64,000 nt of DNA. Origin: Nocardioides marmorisolisilvae. Lineage in GTDB: Bacteria > Actinomycetota > Actinomycetes > Propionibacteriales > Nocardioidaceae. A program made the translations under genes and the position numbers. The stretch is from NCBI RefSeq assembly GCF_031656915.1, contig NZ_CP134227.1:1922001-1986000 (forward strand), given 5' to 3'. Each line of letters starts with the position of its first letter. The stretch's first letter is position 1. The notes below the pieces were generated by a model that was not told where the DNA came from, searched no databases, and saw nothing but the letters and a program-made list of their open reading frames with translations. Shown here piece by piece: positions 32,911-41,250 of the stretch.

Positions 32911-33968
32911 TCCACGACGTCACCGTCGGCCATCACGTAGTCCTTGCCCTCCATCCGGACCCGGCCAGCCTCTTTGGCCTTCTGCATGGAGCCGGCGGCG
33001 ACCAGATCGTCGAAGGAGACGATCTCAGCCTTGATGAAGCCCTTCTGGAAGTCGGTGTGGATCACGCCGGCGGCCTCGGGGGCGGTCGCGCCCTTGCGGA
33101 TGGTCCAGGCGCGGGACTCCTTGGGGCCCGCGGTCAGATAGGTCTGCAGCCCGAGGGTCTCGAAGCCGACGCGGGCAAGCACGTCCAGGCCGGGCTCGTC
33201 GACGCCCATCTCGTGAAGCATCTCCCGCGCCTCGTCCTCGTCGTCCAGCTCGACCAGCTCGGACTCGAACTTGGCGTCGAGGAAGATCGCCTCCGCCGGC
33301 GCGACGATGTCGCGCATCCGCTGCTTGAGCTCCTCGTCGGCCAGCTCGTCGGCGTCGCAGTTGAAGACGTAGAGGTACGGCTTCGCGGTGAGCAGCGAGA
33401 GCTCCCGGATCAGGTCCCGGTCGATCGACGTAGCGATGATCGGCGTACCGGCCTCCAACGTCTCCTTGGCCTCGCGTACGGCGGCCGCCTTGGCCTGCGT
33501 CTCCTTCTTGATCTTCGCCTCCTTCTCCAGCCGGGGAAGCGCATTGTCGACCGTCTGCAGGTCGGCGAGGATCATCTCGGTCTGGATCGTGGAGATGTCC
33601 GAGGCTGGGTCGACCTTGCCGTCGACGTGGGTGACGTCCTCGTCGCGGAACACCCGGGTCACCTGGCAGATCGCGGCGGACTCGCGGATATGGGCGAGGA
33701 ACTTGTTGCCCAGGCCCTCGCCCTTGGATGCGCCGGCGACGATGCCGGCGATGTCGACGAACTCGACGGTCGCCGGGATCACCTTCGCGGACCCGAAGAT
33801 GCCGGCGAGGGTGGTGAGCCGCTCGTCGGGGACGCCGACGACGCCGACGTTCGGCTCGATCGTCGCGAACGGGTAGTTCGCTGCGAGCACGTCGTTCTTG
33901 GTCAGGGCGTTGAAGAGCGTCGACTTGCCCGCATTGGGGAGTCCCACGATTCCGATGGTGAGGGCCAC
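32892..33968 (-). CDS. ychF: redox-regulated ATPase YchF (Obg family)
   Basis: A 358-residue GTPase-fold protein that hydrolyses ATP and binds ribosomes. The P-loop is GIVGLPNAGKSTLFNAL; the altered specificity motif reads VFNCDADE in place of NKxD; a TGS domain follows at the C-terminus, ending in VVEFRFNV. Start is GTG at 33968. The gene end is the attachment site for the element at 28904-32910. It belongs to the conserved core. Confidence 0.96.
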   Translation of the reverse strand: MALTIGIVGLPNAGKSTLFNALTKNDVLAANYPFATIEPNVGVVGVPDERLTTLAGIFGSAKVIPATVEFVDIAGIVAGASKGEGLGNKFLAHIRESAAICQVTRVFRDEDVTHVDGKVDPASDISTIQTEMILADLQTVDNALPRLEKEAKIKKETQAKAAAVREAKETLEAGTPIIATSIDRDLIRELSLLTAKPYLYVFNCDADELADEELKQRMRDIVAPAEAIFLDAKFESELVELDDEDEAREMLHEMGVDEPGLDVLARVGFETLGLQTYLTAGPKESRAWTIRKGATAPEAAGVIHTDFQKGFIKAEIVSFDDLVAAGSMQKAKEAGRVRMEGKDYVMADGDVVEFRFNV

Positions 33969-34019
33969 GTGGGCGAAGTCTAGGTGCCGCAGGCGACCGC
34001 GCTCGAACCGGCCGCCCGC

Positions 34020-35117
34020 TCAGGCCGGGATGCCGGCCCGCCCCGGGTCGAGGGAGCCCAGCTGCGACTCGGACTCGACCAGGCCCTCATCGCTGGGGGC
34101 CTCACCGGACCCAAAGACGCGCTGCTCCTGGCGAGCGCGGAGGTCGAGGTGGGCACGGGCCGGGACGTCGTACCCGTAGCGGGCCTGGGCCTCGCGCGGC
34201 GTCATCGTGACCTGCGAGCGGGCCGGGATGCCCAACAGCGGTACGGCGGCGATCGGCACCGTCGACGGAGAGATGATCCGCATGATGGTCAGTTGCACCC
34301 GCGGCAGCCGGTGCACGACGCGGTACGCCGGCCGCGACAGTACGGTGACCACCCAGTCGACGATCCGGGGCTGGCGCAGTCCGAACATTCGACGCATCCA
34401 CCCGGGATAGGTCGCGATCGTCTGCATCCGCACGGCGCGCGCGAGCAGCCGACCGGCGGGCCGCTGCCACCACGGCATGTCCTCGGGGAAGATCACGTCA
34501 CCGCGCAGCAAAAACGCCGTCATGGACTGGGCTGCCTCGGAGCCCGCCAGCCGCGGCCGCCACTGCTCGAAGTAGGCACGGACCTCCTCGCGGCTGCGCG
34601 GCACGTCGGCGGGGTCGATCGTCTGCAGCTCGGCCGACCGCGCGCACTCGAGCCAGTACTGCGCCTCCTCCTCGGGCGGGAGCGGTCCCGGCCCGAACCT
34701 CTCGTAGCAGTAGAGGATCGAGTGCCACGCGGTCATGTGGATCCACAGCTGCGAGTCCGACGCGTTCGCGTCGTACCGCCGGCCGGTCACCGGATCCGTG
34801 CCGATCGCCTTCGAGTGCACCTTGACCAGGACGTCCGCGGCCTTGGCCGTGGTCGCGGTGTCACCGAAGACCATCAGGGCGAAGTAGCGCAGGGTGCGGT
34901 CGTAGCGCGAGCGCGGACGCTCCCGGACTCCCCCCGACGCCTCGACCGCCGCGATCAGGTGCGGGTCGAGCTCCTCGACGGTCACCGAGCGCTGGAAGCC
35001 GGTGAGCACCGAGGTCGGGTAGCCCCAGACCTTCCACGTGACCGATCCGGGCCCGAAGAACCCGTTGTCGGCGGGCGCCTCGAACTGCTCGGCGGACCTG
35101 CGTCGGACCTTCGCCAT
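34020..35117 (-). CDS. oxygenase MpaB family protein
   Basis: A 365-residue helical protein of the MpaB/Lcp (DUF2236) group, haem or di-iron oxygenases. The typical blocks are GPGSVTWKVWGYPTSVLTGF near the start, HSKAIGTDPVTGRRYDANAS and QLWIHMTAWHSIL, where His and Trp are conserved. The substrate is unknown. ATG 35117 is divergent from the TetR gene at 35185; two palindromic operators lie between. The same arrangement is repeated by the pair at 35825-37307. Confidence 0.85.
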   Translation of the reverse strand: MAKVRRRSAEQFEAPADNGFFGPGSVTWKVWGYPTSVLTGFQRSVTVEELDPHLIAAVEASGGVRERPRSRYDRTLRYFALMVFGDTATTAKAADVLVKVHSKAIGTDPVTGRRYDANASDSQLWIHMTAWHSILYCYERFGPGPLPPEEEAQYWLECARSAELQTIDPADVPRSREEVRAYFEQWRPRLAGSEAAQSMTAFLLRGDVIFPEDMPWWQRPAGRLLARAVRMQTIATYPGWMRRMFGLRQPRIVDWVVTVLSRPAYRVVHRLPRVQLTIMRIISPSTVPIAAVPLLGIPARSQVTMTPREAQARYGYDVPARAHLDLRARQEQRVFGSGEAPSDEGLVESESQLGSLDPGRAGIPA

Positions 35118-35128
35118 GACGTCACTTC

Positions 35129-35142
35129 CTACAGTCGTGTAG
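35129..35142. promoter_or_regulatory. predicted TetR operator (copy 1)
   Basis: CTACAGTCGTGTAG matches the perfect palindrome at 35159-35172 at 12 of 14 bases. It lies 12 bases upstream of the MpaB gene start at 35117 and should control it. Confidence 0.7.
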
Positions 35143-35158
35143 TAATGTGAGAGCGAAT

Positions 35159-35172
35159 CTACACATGTGTAG
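35159..35172. promoter_or_regulatory. predicted TetR operator (copy 2)
   Basis: CTACACATGTGTAG is a perfect 14-bp palindrome centred 30 bases from the first copy, on the same face of the DNA. It overlaps a -10-like TAGTAAT and lies 13 bases before the TetR gene start at 35185, so it probably mediates autorepression. Confidence 0.78.
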
Positions 35173-35184
35173 TAATCTTGGGAA

Positions 35185-35832
35185 GTGCCCACCTCGACGA
35201 GCCCGGCCCGGCGCCCCTACGCCAAGCGGATGCCGTTGGAGGAGCGTCGCGAGCAACTCCTCGACGCCGCGATCCGGCTGATCGCCCGCGACGGGTACGA
35301 CGCCGTCTCTGTCGACGCGATCGCCCGCGAGGCCGGTGTCACCCGGCCGGTGGTCTATGCGGCGTACGGCGGCCTCGGCACGCTGCTGCACACCCTCCTC
35401 GACCGATCGCAGCAGCGCGCCCTCGCCCAGCTCGACGAGGTGCTCTCGACGGGCACCGACCTCGCCGACCCCGAGGCGCTCCTCGTCGACGTGGTGCGTG
35501 GGCTGATCGCGATGGTGCAGCGCGATCCCGACCTATGGCGCCCCATCCTCGCCGCGCCGAGCGGGACGCCGCGCGAGGTCCGCGAGCGGGTGGAGGCGGA
35601 CCGGGAGCGGATCCGCGCCCGGATCGCCCAACTGGTCGACCTCGGGACGGCCGTCTGGGGCGGTCCGGTCGTCGACAGCGAGGTGGTCTCCCACCTGCTG
35701 CTGGCCACCGCCGAGCACTTCGGCCGGATCCTGCTCGACGAGCCGCAGCGCTTCGAGCCCGAGCGCATCATCGAGGCGGTGCGACTGCTGGTGGTGGGGC
35801 TGCGGCCGCGCCGGGTCAGAGGAGTCAGATGA
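35185..35832 (+). CDS. TetR-family regulator
   Basis: A 215-residue repressor with the DNA-binding domain at about residues 18-64 (REQLLDAAIRLIARDGYDAV, AREAGVTRPVVYAAYGG). The C-terminal domain is of the common TetR type with no ligand known. GTG at 35185 is the start. It is divergent from an MpaB-type oxygenase gene, with two palindromes in the gap, and ends eight bases inside the convergent second MpaB gene. Confidence 0.93.
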   Translation: MPTSTSPARRPYAKRMPLEERREQLLDAAIRLIARDGYDAVSVDAIAREAGVTRPVVYAAYGGLGTLLHTLLDRSQQRALAQLDEVLSTGTDLADPEALLVDVVRGLIAMVQRDPDLWRPILAAPSGTPREVRERVEADRERIRARIAQLVDLGTAVWGGPVVDSEVVSHLLLATAEHFGRILLDEPQRFEPERIIEAVRLLVVGLRPRRVRGVR

Positions 35833-36655
35833 CCCGTCGGCCGCTGCGGATCCGCCAGCGCACCTCGGCCATCGCGACGCGGGCGGGCAGCCGACGCATC
35901 GCCCGCGGCATCCGCGGGTAGACGGCGCGAACGATCCTCCAGACGAGGTCGTAGCGGCGCTGGTCGCGGGCCGACCAGGTGAACCCGAGGACGTCGCGGG
36001 CATGCGGCGACAGGTTGCCGCGCGTGATCAGGCTCATCAGCGGGAGCACCGGCCGCACGAGCCACGTGGCCTCCCTGGTGGAGAGCAGGCCGGCGGCGTA
36101 GCGGCGGATCTGCTCGTCGGAGCGGAAGCCGGCCTCCTTCCGAGCCCACCACTGCTCGAACTCGGCGCGGGTCGGCGGCCACATGTCCTCGCGCACCTGC
36201 AGCGCCGTGCCGTAGATCCAGCCCTCGCGGTAGAGCCGCTCCGCGGTGTCAGGGTCCAGCGGGCCGAAGACCTTCTCGTACATCTGCAGGCCCACCTCAG
36301 CGAGCGTGGCGGCCACCCACAGCTGGAGCTCTGGGTCGAAGGCCGAGTAGCCCTCACCGCGGATCGGCACGTGCGCCCGGTTGACCATCCGGGCGATCGC
36401 CTGCCTCTCGGCGTCCGTGCCCAGGCCCATCACGTAGACGTAGCTCAGCGTGGTCCGCAGCCTGTCGAAGGGACGATCCATCGTCGTGGAGTGCTCGGCG
36501 ACCCCCTTGCCGACTCCCCACTCCGCGAGCTGGAGCATCACCGCCGACCCGGAGCCGAGCAGCAGCGCCGGCTCGTGCAGCAGGTCAGCGATGCCGAGCC
36601 GCCCCCGCGCCGGGTCGGGAGCAGCCTGGGGCGCGGGCTCGGTCGTCGCGGTCAT
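35825..36655 (-). CDS. oxygenase MpaB family protein, second copy
   Basis: A 276-residue relative of the MpaB group. Conserved blocks include LLHEPALLLGSGSAVMLQLA near the start, VNRAHVPIRGEGYSAFDPEL, and QLWVAATLAEVGLQMY. It is shorter than the first copy and differs clearly, so it is not a recent duplicate. ATG 36655 is divergent from the TetR gene at 36702. The substrate is unknown. Confidence 0.85.
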   Translation of the reverse strand: MTATTEPAPQAAPDPARGRLGIADLLHEPALLLGSGSAVMLQLAEWGVGKGVAEHSTTMDRPFDRLRTTLSYVYVMGLGTDAERQAIARMVNRAHVPIRGEGYSAFDPELQLWVAATLAEVGLQMYEKVFGPLDPDTAERLYREGWIYGTALQVREDMWPPTRAEFEQWWARKEAGFRSDEQIRRYAAGLLSTREATWLVRPVLPLMSLITRGNLSPHARDVLGFTWSARDQRRYDLVWRIVRAVYPRMPRAMRRLPARVAMAEVRWRIRSGRRVI

Positions 36656-36677
36656 TGCGACATTGAAACAGTCTTTG

Positions 36678-36691
36678 TTGCAATCGTGCAA
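36678..36691. promoter_or_regulatory. predicted operator before the second TetR gene
   Basis: TTGCAATCGTGCAA has 5-bp perfect arms (TTGCA/TGCAA). It sits in the 46-base gap between the divergent MpaB and TetR genes, 10 bases upstream of the TetR start. It also overlaps a longer imperfect repeat (ATTG...CAAT). Confidence 0.6.
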
Positions 36692-36701
36692 TACTTCGCG
36701 G

Positions 36702-37307
36702 ATGCAGGAGCACCCGGTCGAGGCGATCCTGGACGCCGCCCGCGACCAGTTCGTCGCCGCCGGCGTACGCCGCAGCAGTGCCGACGACATCGCCCGGCGG
36801 GCAGGGGTCAACCGGGCCACGATCTATCGCCGGGTCGGCACCAAGGAGGAGATCGTCCGCGCGACGTACGTCCACGAGGCGCAGCGGGTGCTGGCCGCGA
36901 TCGAGCAGGCGATCGGGCCGGTGCCCGACCCGGGGCCGGCGTCCGCTGACTTCGACGCCGCCGAGTACGTCGCCGCCTTCTTCACCGTCACCATCACCGC
37001 GTTGCGCGAGAACAAGCTGCTGCGGCAGCTGCTCGACGTCGACCCCGACGAGACCCTGGCCGGGCTGACCCTGCGCGCCGGCGACGTGATCGCGCTGGCC
37101 AGCACGCTCGCCGCGGATCGGATGCGCCGGCTGCGGGCGTACGTCGGCAACACCCACGTCGACGACATCGACGACCTCGCCGGCACCTTCGCCCGGATCG
37201 CCCAGTCGCTGCTGCTCACCCCGGACGCACCACCACGGCTGACCACCGAGGCCAGCATGCGCGACTACGCCCGCCGGGTGATCGCACCGATGGTGCTGGG
37301 CCGGTAG
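36702..37307 (+). CDS. TetR-family regulator
   Basis: A 201-residue repressor. The helix-turn-helix spans AILDAARDQFVAAGVRRSSA and RRAGVNRATIYRRVGTKEEI. It forms a divergon with the MpaB-type gene at 35825-36655. Its closeness to the first pair suggests that two related regulatory modules have been placed side by side. It ends 22 bases before xthA. Confidence 0.93.
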   Translation: MQEHPVEAILDAARDQFVAAGVRRSSADDIARRAGVNRATIYRRVGTKEEIVRATYVHEAQRVLAAIEQAIGPVPDPGPASADFDAAEYVAAFFTVTITALRENKLLRQLLDVDPDETLAGLTLRAGDVIALASTLAADRMRRLRAYVGNTHVDDIDDLAGTFARIAQSLLLTPDAPPRLTTEASMRDYARRVIAPMVLGR

Positions 37308-37329
37308 TCGTCGCCGATACCCTCGCCGA

Positions 37330-38121
37330 ATGCGCATCGCGACCTGGAACGTCAACTCGCTCCGCTCCCGGATCGGACGCGTCGAGGAGTTCCTGCAGCG
37401 CCAGGACGTCGACGTGCTGGCCGTCCAGGAGACCAAGGCCCGCGACGATCAGCTCCCGCTGATGGGTCTCCAGTCGCTGGGCTACGAGGTCGCTGCCAGC
37501 GGGTTCAACCAATGGAACGGCGTGGCGCTGATCAGCAGGGTCGGCCTCGAGGGGGTCACCGCCGGCTTCGAGGGGGCACCGGGCTGGGGCGACCCGCTGG
37601 TGACCGAGGCCAGGGCGATCGGTGCGCGCTGCGCCGGCGTACTCCTGTGGTCGCTGTACGTGCCCAACGGCCGCAAGCCCGACGACCCGCACTACGTCTA
37701 CAAGCTCGACTGGCTGGGGCGGCTGCGCGAGGCGGCCGCAGGCTGGCTCGACGGGCCGACCGCACTGGTCGGCGACTGGAACGTCGCGCCCCACGACGAC
37801 GACGTCTTCGACATCACCCGGTTCGCGAAGTCGACCCACGTCACCCCTCCCGAGCGCGCCGCCGTGCAGCGCTTCCTCGACGACGGGTACGTCGACGTCG
37901 TCCGCCCGCACACCCCCGGGCCCGAGGGGTTCACCTACTGGGACTACTACCGGCAGAGGTTCGAGCGGAACCGCGGCATGCGCATCGACCTAGTGCTCGG
38001 CTCGCCCGCGTTGGCCGAGCGGGTGACGGGCGCGTTCGTCGACCGTGACGAGCGCGACCCGAGCCGAGGCGCCGGCAGCCCCTCGGACCACGCACCGGTC
38101 GTCGTCGACCTGGCCGACTGA
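37330..38121 (+). CDS. xthA: exodeoxyribonuclease III
   Basis: A 263-residue AP endonuclease and 3'-5' exonuclease of the Exo III family, acting in base excision repair. The metal site and active residues are in MRIATWNVNSLRSR (Asn7), LAVQETKA (Glu34 region), LVGDWNVAP (Asp/Asn) and the end motif SPSDHAPVVVDL (Asp/His). ATG 37330 is the start. A degraded copy of part of its 3' end occurs at 38636-38686. Confidence 0.94.
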   Translation: MRIATWNVNSLRSRIGRVEEFLQRQDVDVLAVQETKARDDQLPLMGLQSLGYEVAASGFNQWNGVALISRVGLEGVTAGFEGAPGWGDPLVTEARAIGARCAGVLLWSLYVPNGRKPDDPHYVYKLDWLGRLREAAAGWLDGPTALVGDWNVAPHDDDVFDITRFAKSTHVTPPERAAVQRFLDDGYVDVVRPHTPGPEGFTYWDYYRQRFERNRGMRIDLVLGSPALAERVTGAFVDRDERDPSRGAGSPSDHAPVVVDLAD

Positions 38122-38160
38122 GGCTCACGCTTTCCTGACCCTGGGGACTACCGTGAGGTT

Positions 38161-38355
38161 GTGAGGGAGGACGACGACCGACACTGGCTGGCCGGGACCA
38201 TCTACTTCAACCGCGACGATCCGCGCATCTTGGTGCCCAAGAAGCTCGGACTCGGGATCGGCCGCACCCTGAACCTCGGCCACCCCGTGTCGTGGCTGTT
38301 TCTCGCAGCGGTCTGCGTGTTCGTCGTTGTCATGGCGGTCACCGGAAACCGCTGA
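38161..38355 (+). CDS. DUF5808 small membrane protein
   Basis: A 64-residue protein with GTIYFNRDDPRILVPKKLGL, the conserved DUF5808 segment, then one membrane span (HPVSWLFLAAVCVFVVVMAV). Function unknown. The start is GTG 38161. The stop codon overlaps the outer arm of the inverted repeat that controls the next gene. Confidence 0.75.
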   Translation: MREDDDRHWLAGTIYFNRDDPRILVPKKLGLGIGRTLNLGHPVSWLFLAAVCVFVVVMAVTGNR

Positions 38356-38394
38356 CAACCAGTGGTTGACATGGCAACCCCAGGTTGTCATCCT
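38353..38394 (+). promoter_or_regulatory. promoter and nested operators of the HTH gene
   Basis: TGACAACC (38353-38360) pairs with GGTTGTCA (38383-38390), and inside it GGTTG (38364-38368) pairs with CAACC (38375-38379). A -35 box TTGACA lies at 38366-38371 and, 17 bases on, CATCCT at 38389-38394 could be the -10. The start codon at 38402 follows within eight bases, so the message would be leaderless. The operator overlap suggests autoregulation by the encoded HTH protein. Confidence 0.5.
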
Positions 38395-38401
38395 CGTATC
38401 C

Positions 38402-38614
38402 ATGACGAACTCGCCGGACCATATGGCGATAATCGAGCAGATCAAGGACGTGCGCGCGCAGGCTATCGAGCACGCCCGGCAGGCCCGACGACTCTCAGCG
38501 ATGCGGCGCGACCTGATGCAGAGCCTCCTCGATGACGGCTTCTCGCAGGCCGACATCGCCCGAGAGCTGGGAGTCTCGCGCCAAGCCATCCAGAAGATGA
38601 TGTCCGTGGGGTGA
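38402..38614 (+). CDS. small helix-turn-helix protein
   Basis: A 70-residue protein. The C-terminal half contains the helix-turn-helix LLDDGFSQADIARELGVSRQ followed by AIQKMM. The N-terminal part is a helix that could dimerise (IEQIKDVRAQAIEHARQARR). It looks like a minimal XRE or Trp-repressor-like regulator and is probably autoregulated through the palindromes upstream. Its targets are unknown. Confidence 0.7.
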   Translation: MTNSPDHMAIIEQIKDVRAQAIEHARQARRLSAMRRDLMQSLLDDGFSQADIARELGVSRQAIQKMMSVG

Positions 38615-38635
38615 CCCGCCTGCGCGCTGTTGTCG

Positions 38636-38686
38636 CTGGGACCACTACGGGCAGAGGTTCGAGCGGAACCGCGGCACGCGTGTCGG
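38636..38686 (+). repeat. degenerate copy of the xthA 3' region
   Basis: The stretch repeats 37938-37987 of xthA with about seven differences; AGGTTCGAGCGGAACCGCGG is identical in both. In xthA it encodes YYRQRFERNRGMR. No frame continues, so this is a decayed fragment left by a local duplication. Confidence 0.7.
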
Positions 38687-38719
38687 CTGGCCGACGAGAC
38701 GGAGCCGAGAGCGGCGACC

Positions 38720-39625
38720 TCAGCAGACCCCGAGGCCGCGCAGCCAGTCGACGACCACGCCGGCGAGCTGGGGGCCCTGGTCCTCCTGCAGGAAGTGGGC
38801 GGCGCCGGTGATCGTGGTGTGCGGCTGGCCCGCGGCACCGGGAACCTGCCCGGTGAACAGCGCGTCGGCACCGCGGGTGATCGGGTCGCCATCGCTGAAC
38901 GCGCACAGGAAGGGCTTGTCGAACCTCCGCAGCACCTCCCAGGCAGCCGCCGCGGGCGCGGCCGCGACGTCGTCCGGCTCCTGGGGGATCAGGTCTGGCA
39001 TCGCCTGAGGGCCGGCCTTGAAGGTGACGTCGGGGAACGGCGCGTCGTACGCCGCGACCACCTCGGGAGCCAGCTCGGTGCCGGAGCCGAACTGCACCAG
39101 CAGCCCGACCGGCAGGTCCTCGGTGCGCACCACGAAGTCACGGAAGCTCCACCACTCCTCGCCCAACCGGTAGCTGCCGTCGGGGAGGCCGGTGTTGGCC
39201 GCGACGACGCGCGCGAACCGGTCCGGGTGCTCGCCGACCAGCCGCAGCCCGAGGAGGCCACCCCAGTCCTGGCAGACCAGCGTCACCTCGCGCAGGTCGA
39301 GGTCGTCGAACAGCGCGGAGCGCAGCCATTCGACGTGGCGGGCGTAGGTGTGATCGTCGACCGCGGCGGGCTTGTCGCTGCGGCCGAATCCGACCAGGTC
39401 GGGAGCGACCACGCGCAGGCCGGCGTCGAGGAACACCGGGATCATCCGACGGTAGAGGTAGGACCACGACGGCTCGCCGTGCAGCAGCAGCACGACCGGC
39501 GCGTCCCGTGGCCCCTCGTCCACGGCGGCGACGCGCAACCCGTCGGACGTGGTGAGGTACGTCGGCTGGTAGGGCCAGTCCGGTAGGTCGGCGAATCGCT
39601 CGTCCGGGGTCCGCAGGATGTCCAT
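38720..39625 (-). CDS. haloalkane dehalogenase
   Basis: A 301-residue alpha/beta hydrolase of the haloalkane dehalogenase subfamily I (DhlA/DmbB-like) type. The nucleophile Asp is in LVCQDWGGLLGL; the oxyanion and halide region starts with LLLHGEPSWSYLYRRM; the base His is in GAAHFLQEDQGP. Such enzymes replace a halogen on an alkyl chain by water. The halide-binding Trp after the nucleophile Asp is present. ATG 39625. Divergent from rmuC. Confidence 0.88.
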   Translation of the reverse strand: MDILRTPDERFADLPDWPYQPTYLTTSDGLRVAAVDEGPRDAPVVLLLHGEPSWSYLYRRMIPVFLDAGLRVVAPDLVGFGRSDKPAAVDDHTYARHVEWLRSALFDDLDLREVTLVCQDWGGLLGLRLVGEHPDRFARVVAANTGLPDGSYRLGEEWWSFRDFVVRTEDLPVGLLVQFGSGTELAPEVVAAYDAPFPDVTFKAGPQAMPDLIPQEPDDVAAAPAAAAWEVLRRFDKPFLCAFSDGDPITRGADALFTGQVPGAAGQPHTTITGAAHFLQEDQGPQLAGVVVDWLRGLGVC

Positions 39626-39696
39626 CCGGGGACCGTACCGCTGCCGACGGGCTCCGGGTCCCGATCAATGTCGGTGGCTCGTGCCAGCCTGACCGC

Positions 39697-40758
39697 ATGG
39701 AGATCCTGCTGCTCGTCCTGGGTGTCGCGATCGGCGTCGTGGTCGGCCTGGTCCTGGGCCTGCTGCTCGGCCAGCGGTCCGGTCGAGACGCCGGGCTGGT
39801 CGGCGCCCTGTCGGCGCGCGGCGAGGACCAGGCCGTGATCCGCGATGGGCTCGACCGCCTCGACGAGCGAATGCGCGACCTGGAGCACCAGCGGGTCTCC
39901 TGGCAGAGCCAGCTGCGCCAACAGGTCGACGACGTGCGCCACACCACCGACTCTCTGCGGCGCGAGACCGGGGCCCTCGCGACCGCGCTGCGGCGACCAC
40001 ACGTGCGCGGGCAGTGGGGCGAGCTGCACCTGCGCCGCTGCGTGGAGGCGGCGGGCATGGTCGCGCACTGCGACTTCGAGGAGCAGGTGCACCTCGTCGG
40101 CAGCGAGCGCTCCCTGCGTCCCGACCTGGTCGTGCGTCTCGCCGGCGGCCGGTCGGTCGTGGTGGACGCCAAGACCCCCCTCGAGGCCTACCTCGACGCC
40201 TTGAGCGCACCCGACGACGAGCAGGTCGTGCCGCTGCAGCGGCACGCGCGACAGGTGCGCAACCACGTCGACGCGCTGTCGTCCAAGGCCTACTGGTCCG
40301 CGCTGCCGAGCACCCCCGAGTTCGTGGTGATGTTCGTGCCCTCGGAGTCCTGCCTGTCCGCCGCTCTCGGTGCCGACCCGACCCTCATCGAGTACGCCGC
40401 GACCCACAAGGTGGTGCTGGCCTCTCCGACGACCCTGATCGCGCTGCTGCGCACGGTCGCGCACGGCTGGACGACCGAGACCGTGCTGCAGTCGACCCGG
40501 GAGATCCACGAGCTCGGTCGCGAGCTGCACGACCGGCTGTCCACGATGGGCGGCCACTTCGCCCGCCTCGGCAAGGCGCTGTCCGGCGCGGTCGACGCCT
40601 ACAACGGCACGGTCGGCTCCTTGGAGTCCCGAGTGCTCGTCACCGCCCGCCAGTTCGAGGACATCGGAGTCACGGACGCCCCGCTGTCGCCCGTCCCCCC
40701 GGTCGATCGCGCCGCCCGGCCGCTCACCGCCATCGAGCTGTGCGAACACCGCCGGTAG
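39697..40758 (+). CDS. rmuC: DNA recombination protein RmuC
   Basis: A 353-residue protein: one N-terminal membrane span (LLLVLGVAIGVVVGLVLGLL), a coiled coil (about residues 45-95), then the RmuC nuclease-like domain with RGQWGELHLRRCVEAAGM, LVVDAKTPLEAYL-like and FVPSESCLSAAL. RmuC limits inversions between repeats in E. coli. Followed by the HIT gene nine bases after the stop, so the two are probably one transcript. Confidence 0.9.
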   Translation: MEILLLVLGVAIGVVVGLVLGLLLGQRSGRDAGLVGALSARGEDQAVIRDGLDRLDERMRDLEHQRVSWQSQLRQQVDDVRHTTDSLRRETGALATALRRPHVRGQWGELHLRRCVEAAGMVAHCDFEEQVHLVGSERSLRPDLVVRLAGGRSVVVDAKTPLEAYLDALSAPDDEQVVPLQRHARQVRNHVDALSSKAYWSALPSTPEFVVMFVPSESCLSAALGADPTLIEYAATHKVVLASPTTLIALLRTVAHGWTTETVLQSTREIHELGRELHDRLSTMGGHFARLGKALSGAVDAYNGTVGSLESRVLVTARQFEDIGVTDAPLSPVPPVDRAARPLTAIELCEHRR

Positions 40759-40767
40759 CCTGCGGCA

Positions 40768-41190
40768 ATGACCGACTGCATCTTCTGCAAGATCATCGCC
40801 GGCGACTTGCCCGCCACCAAGGTCATCGAGGACGAGCAGACCCTGGCCTTCATGGACATCAACCCCGGCAGCCACGGCCACGCCCTGGTGATCCCCAAGG
40901 CCCACTCCAAGGATCTCACCGCGATCGGTCCCGATGACCTCGCCGCGTGCCTCTCGACGGCCCAGGAGCTGGCCCGGCGGGCGATGGAGAACCTCGGCGC
41001 CGACGGGGTCAACCTGATCAACTGCTGCGGGGCGGCTGCCTGGCAGACGGTCTTCCACTTCCACCTGCACGTGGTTCCCCGGTACGCCGACGGTCCGCAT
41101 CGCGACGGACTCCAGCTGCCCTGGGTGCCCGCGCCCGGCGACCCCGGCGAGATCGCCGACGCCGCACGCGCCCTGTCCAACGGCGACTGA
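40768..41190 (+). CDS. HIT-family hydrolase
   Basis: A 140-residue histidine-triad protein. The opening DCIFCKIIAGDLPATKV carries the family CxxC, and the triad is VFHFHLHVVPRY. Most members hydrolyse AMP-linked nucleotides or aminoacyl-AMP. It follows rmuC closely, and a hairpin at 41205-41229 may end the transcript. Confidence 0.93.
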   Translation: MTDCIFCKIIAGDLPATKVIEDEQTLAFMDINPGSHGHALVIPKAHSKDLTAIGPDDLAACLSTAQELARRAMENLGADGVNLINCCGAAAWQTVFHFHLHVVPRYADGPHRDGLQLPWVPAPGDPGEIADAARALSNGD

Positions 41191-41204
41191 CCCGTGGCGC
41201 GGTG

Positions 41205-41229
41205 CGGCGTGGCGCCCACCGCCACGCCG
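41205..41229 (+). terminator. putative terminator after the HIT gene
   Basis: CGGCGTGG (41205-41212) pairs perfectly with CCACGCCG (41222-41229), a stem of eight bases and a nine-base loop, 15 bases after the HIT stop. No T-run follows. Confidence 0.45.
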
Positions 41230-41250
41230 TGACCGCCCTACCGTGGAGAC

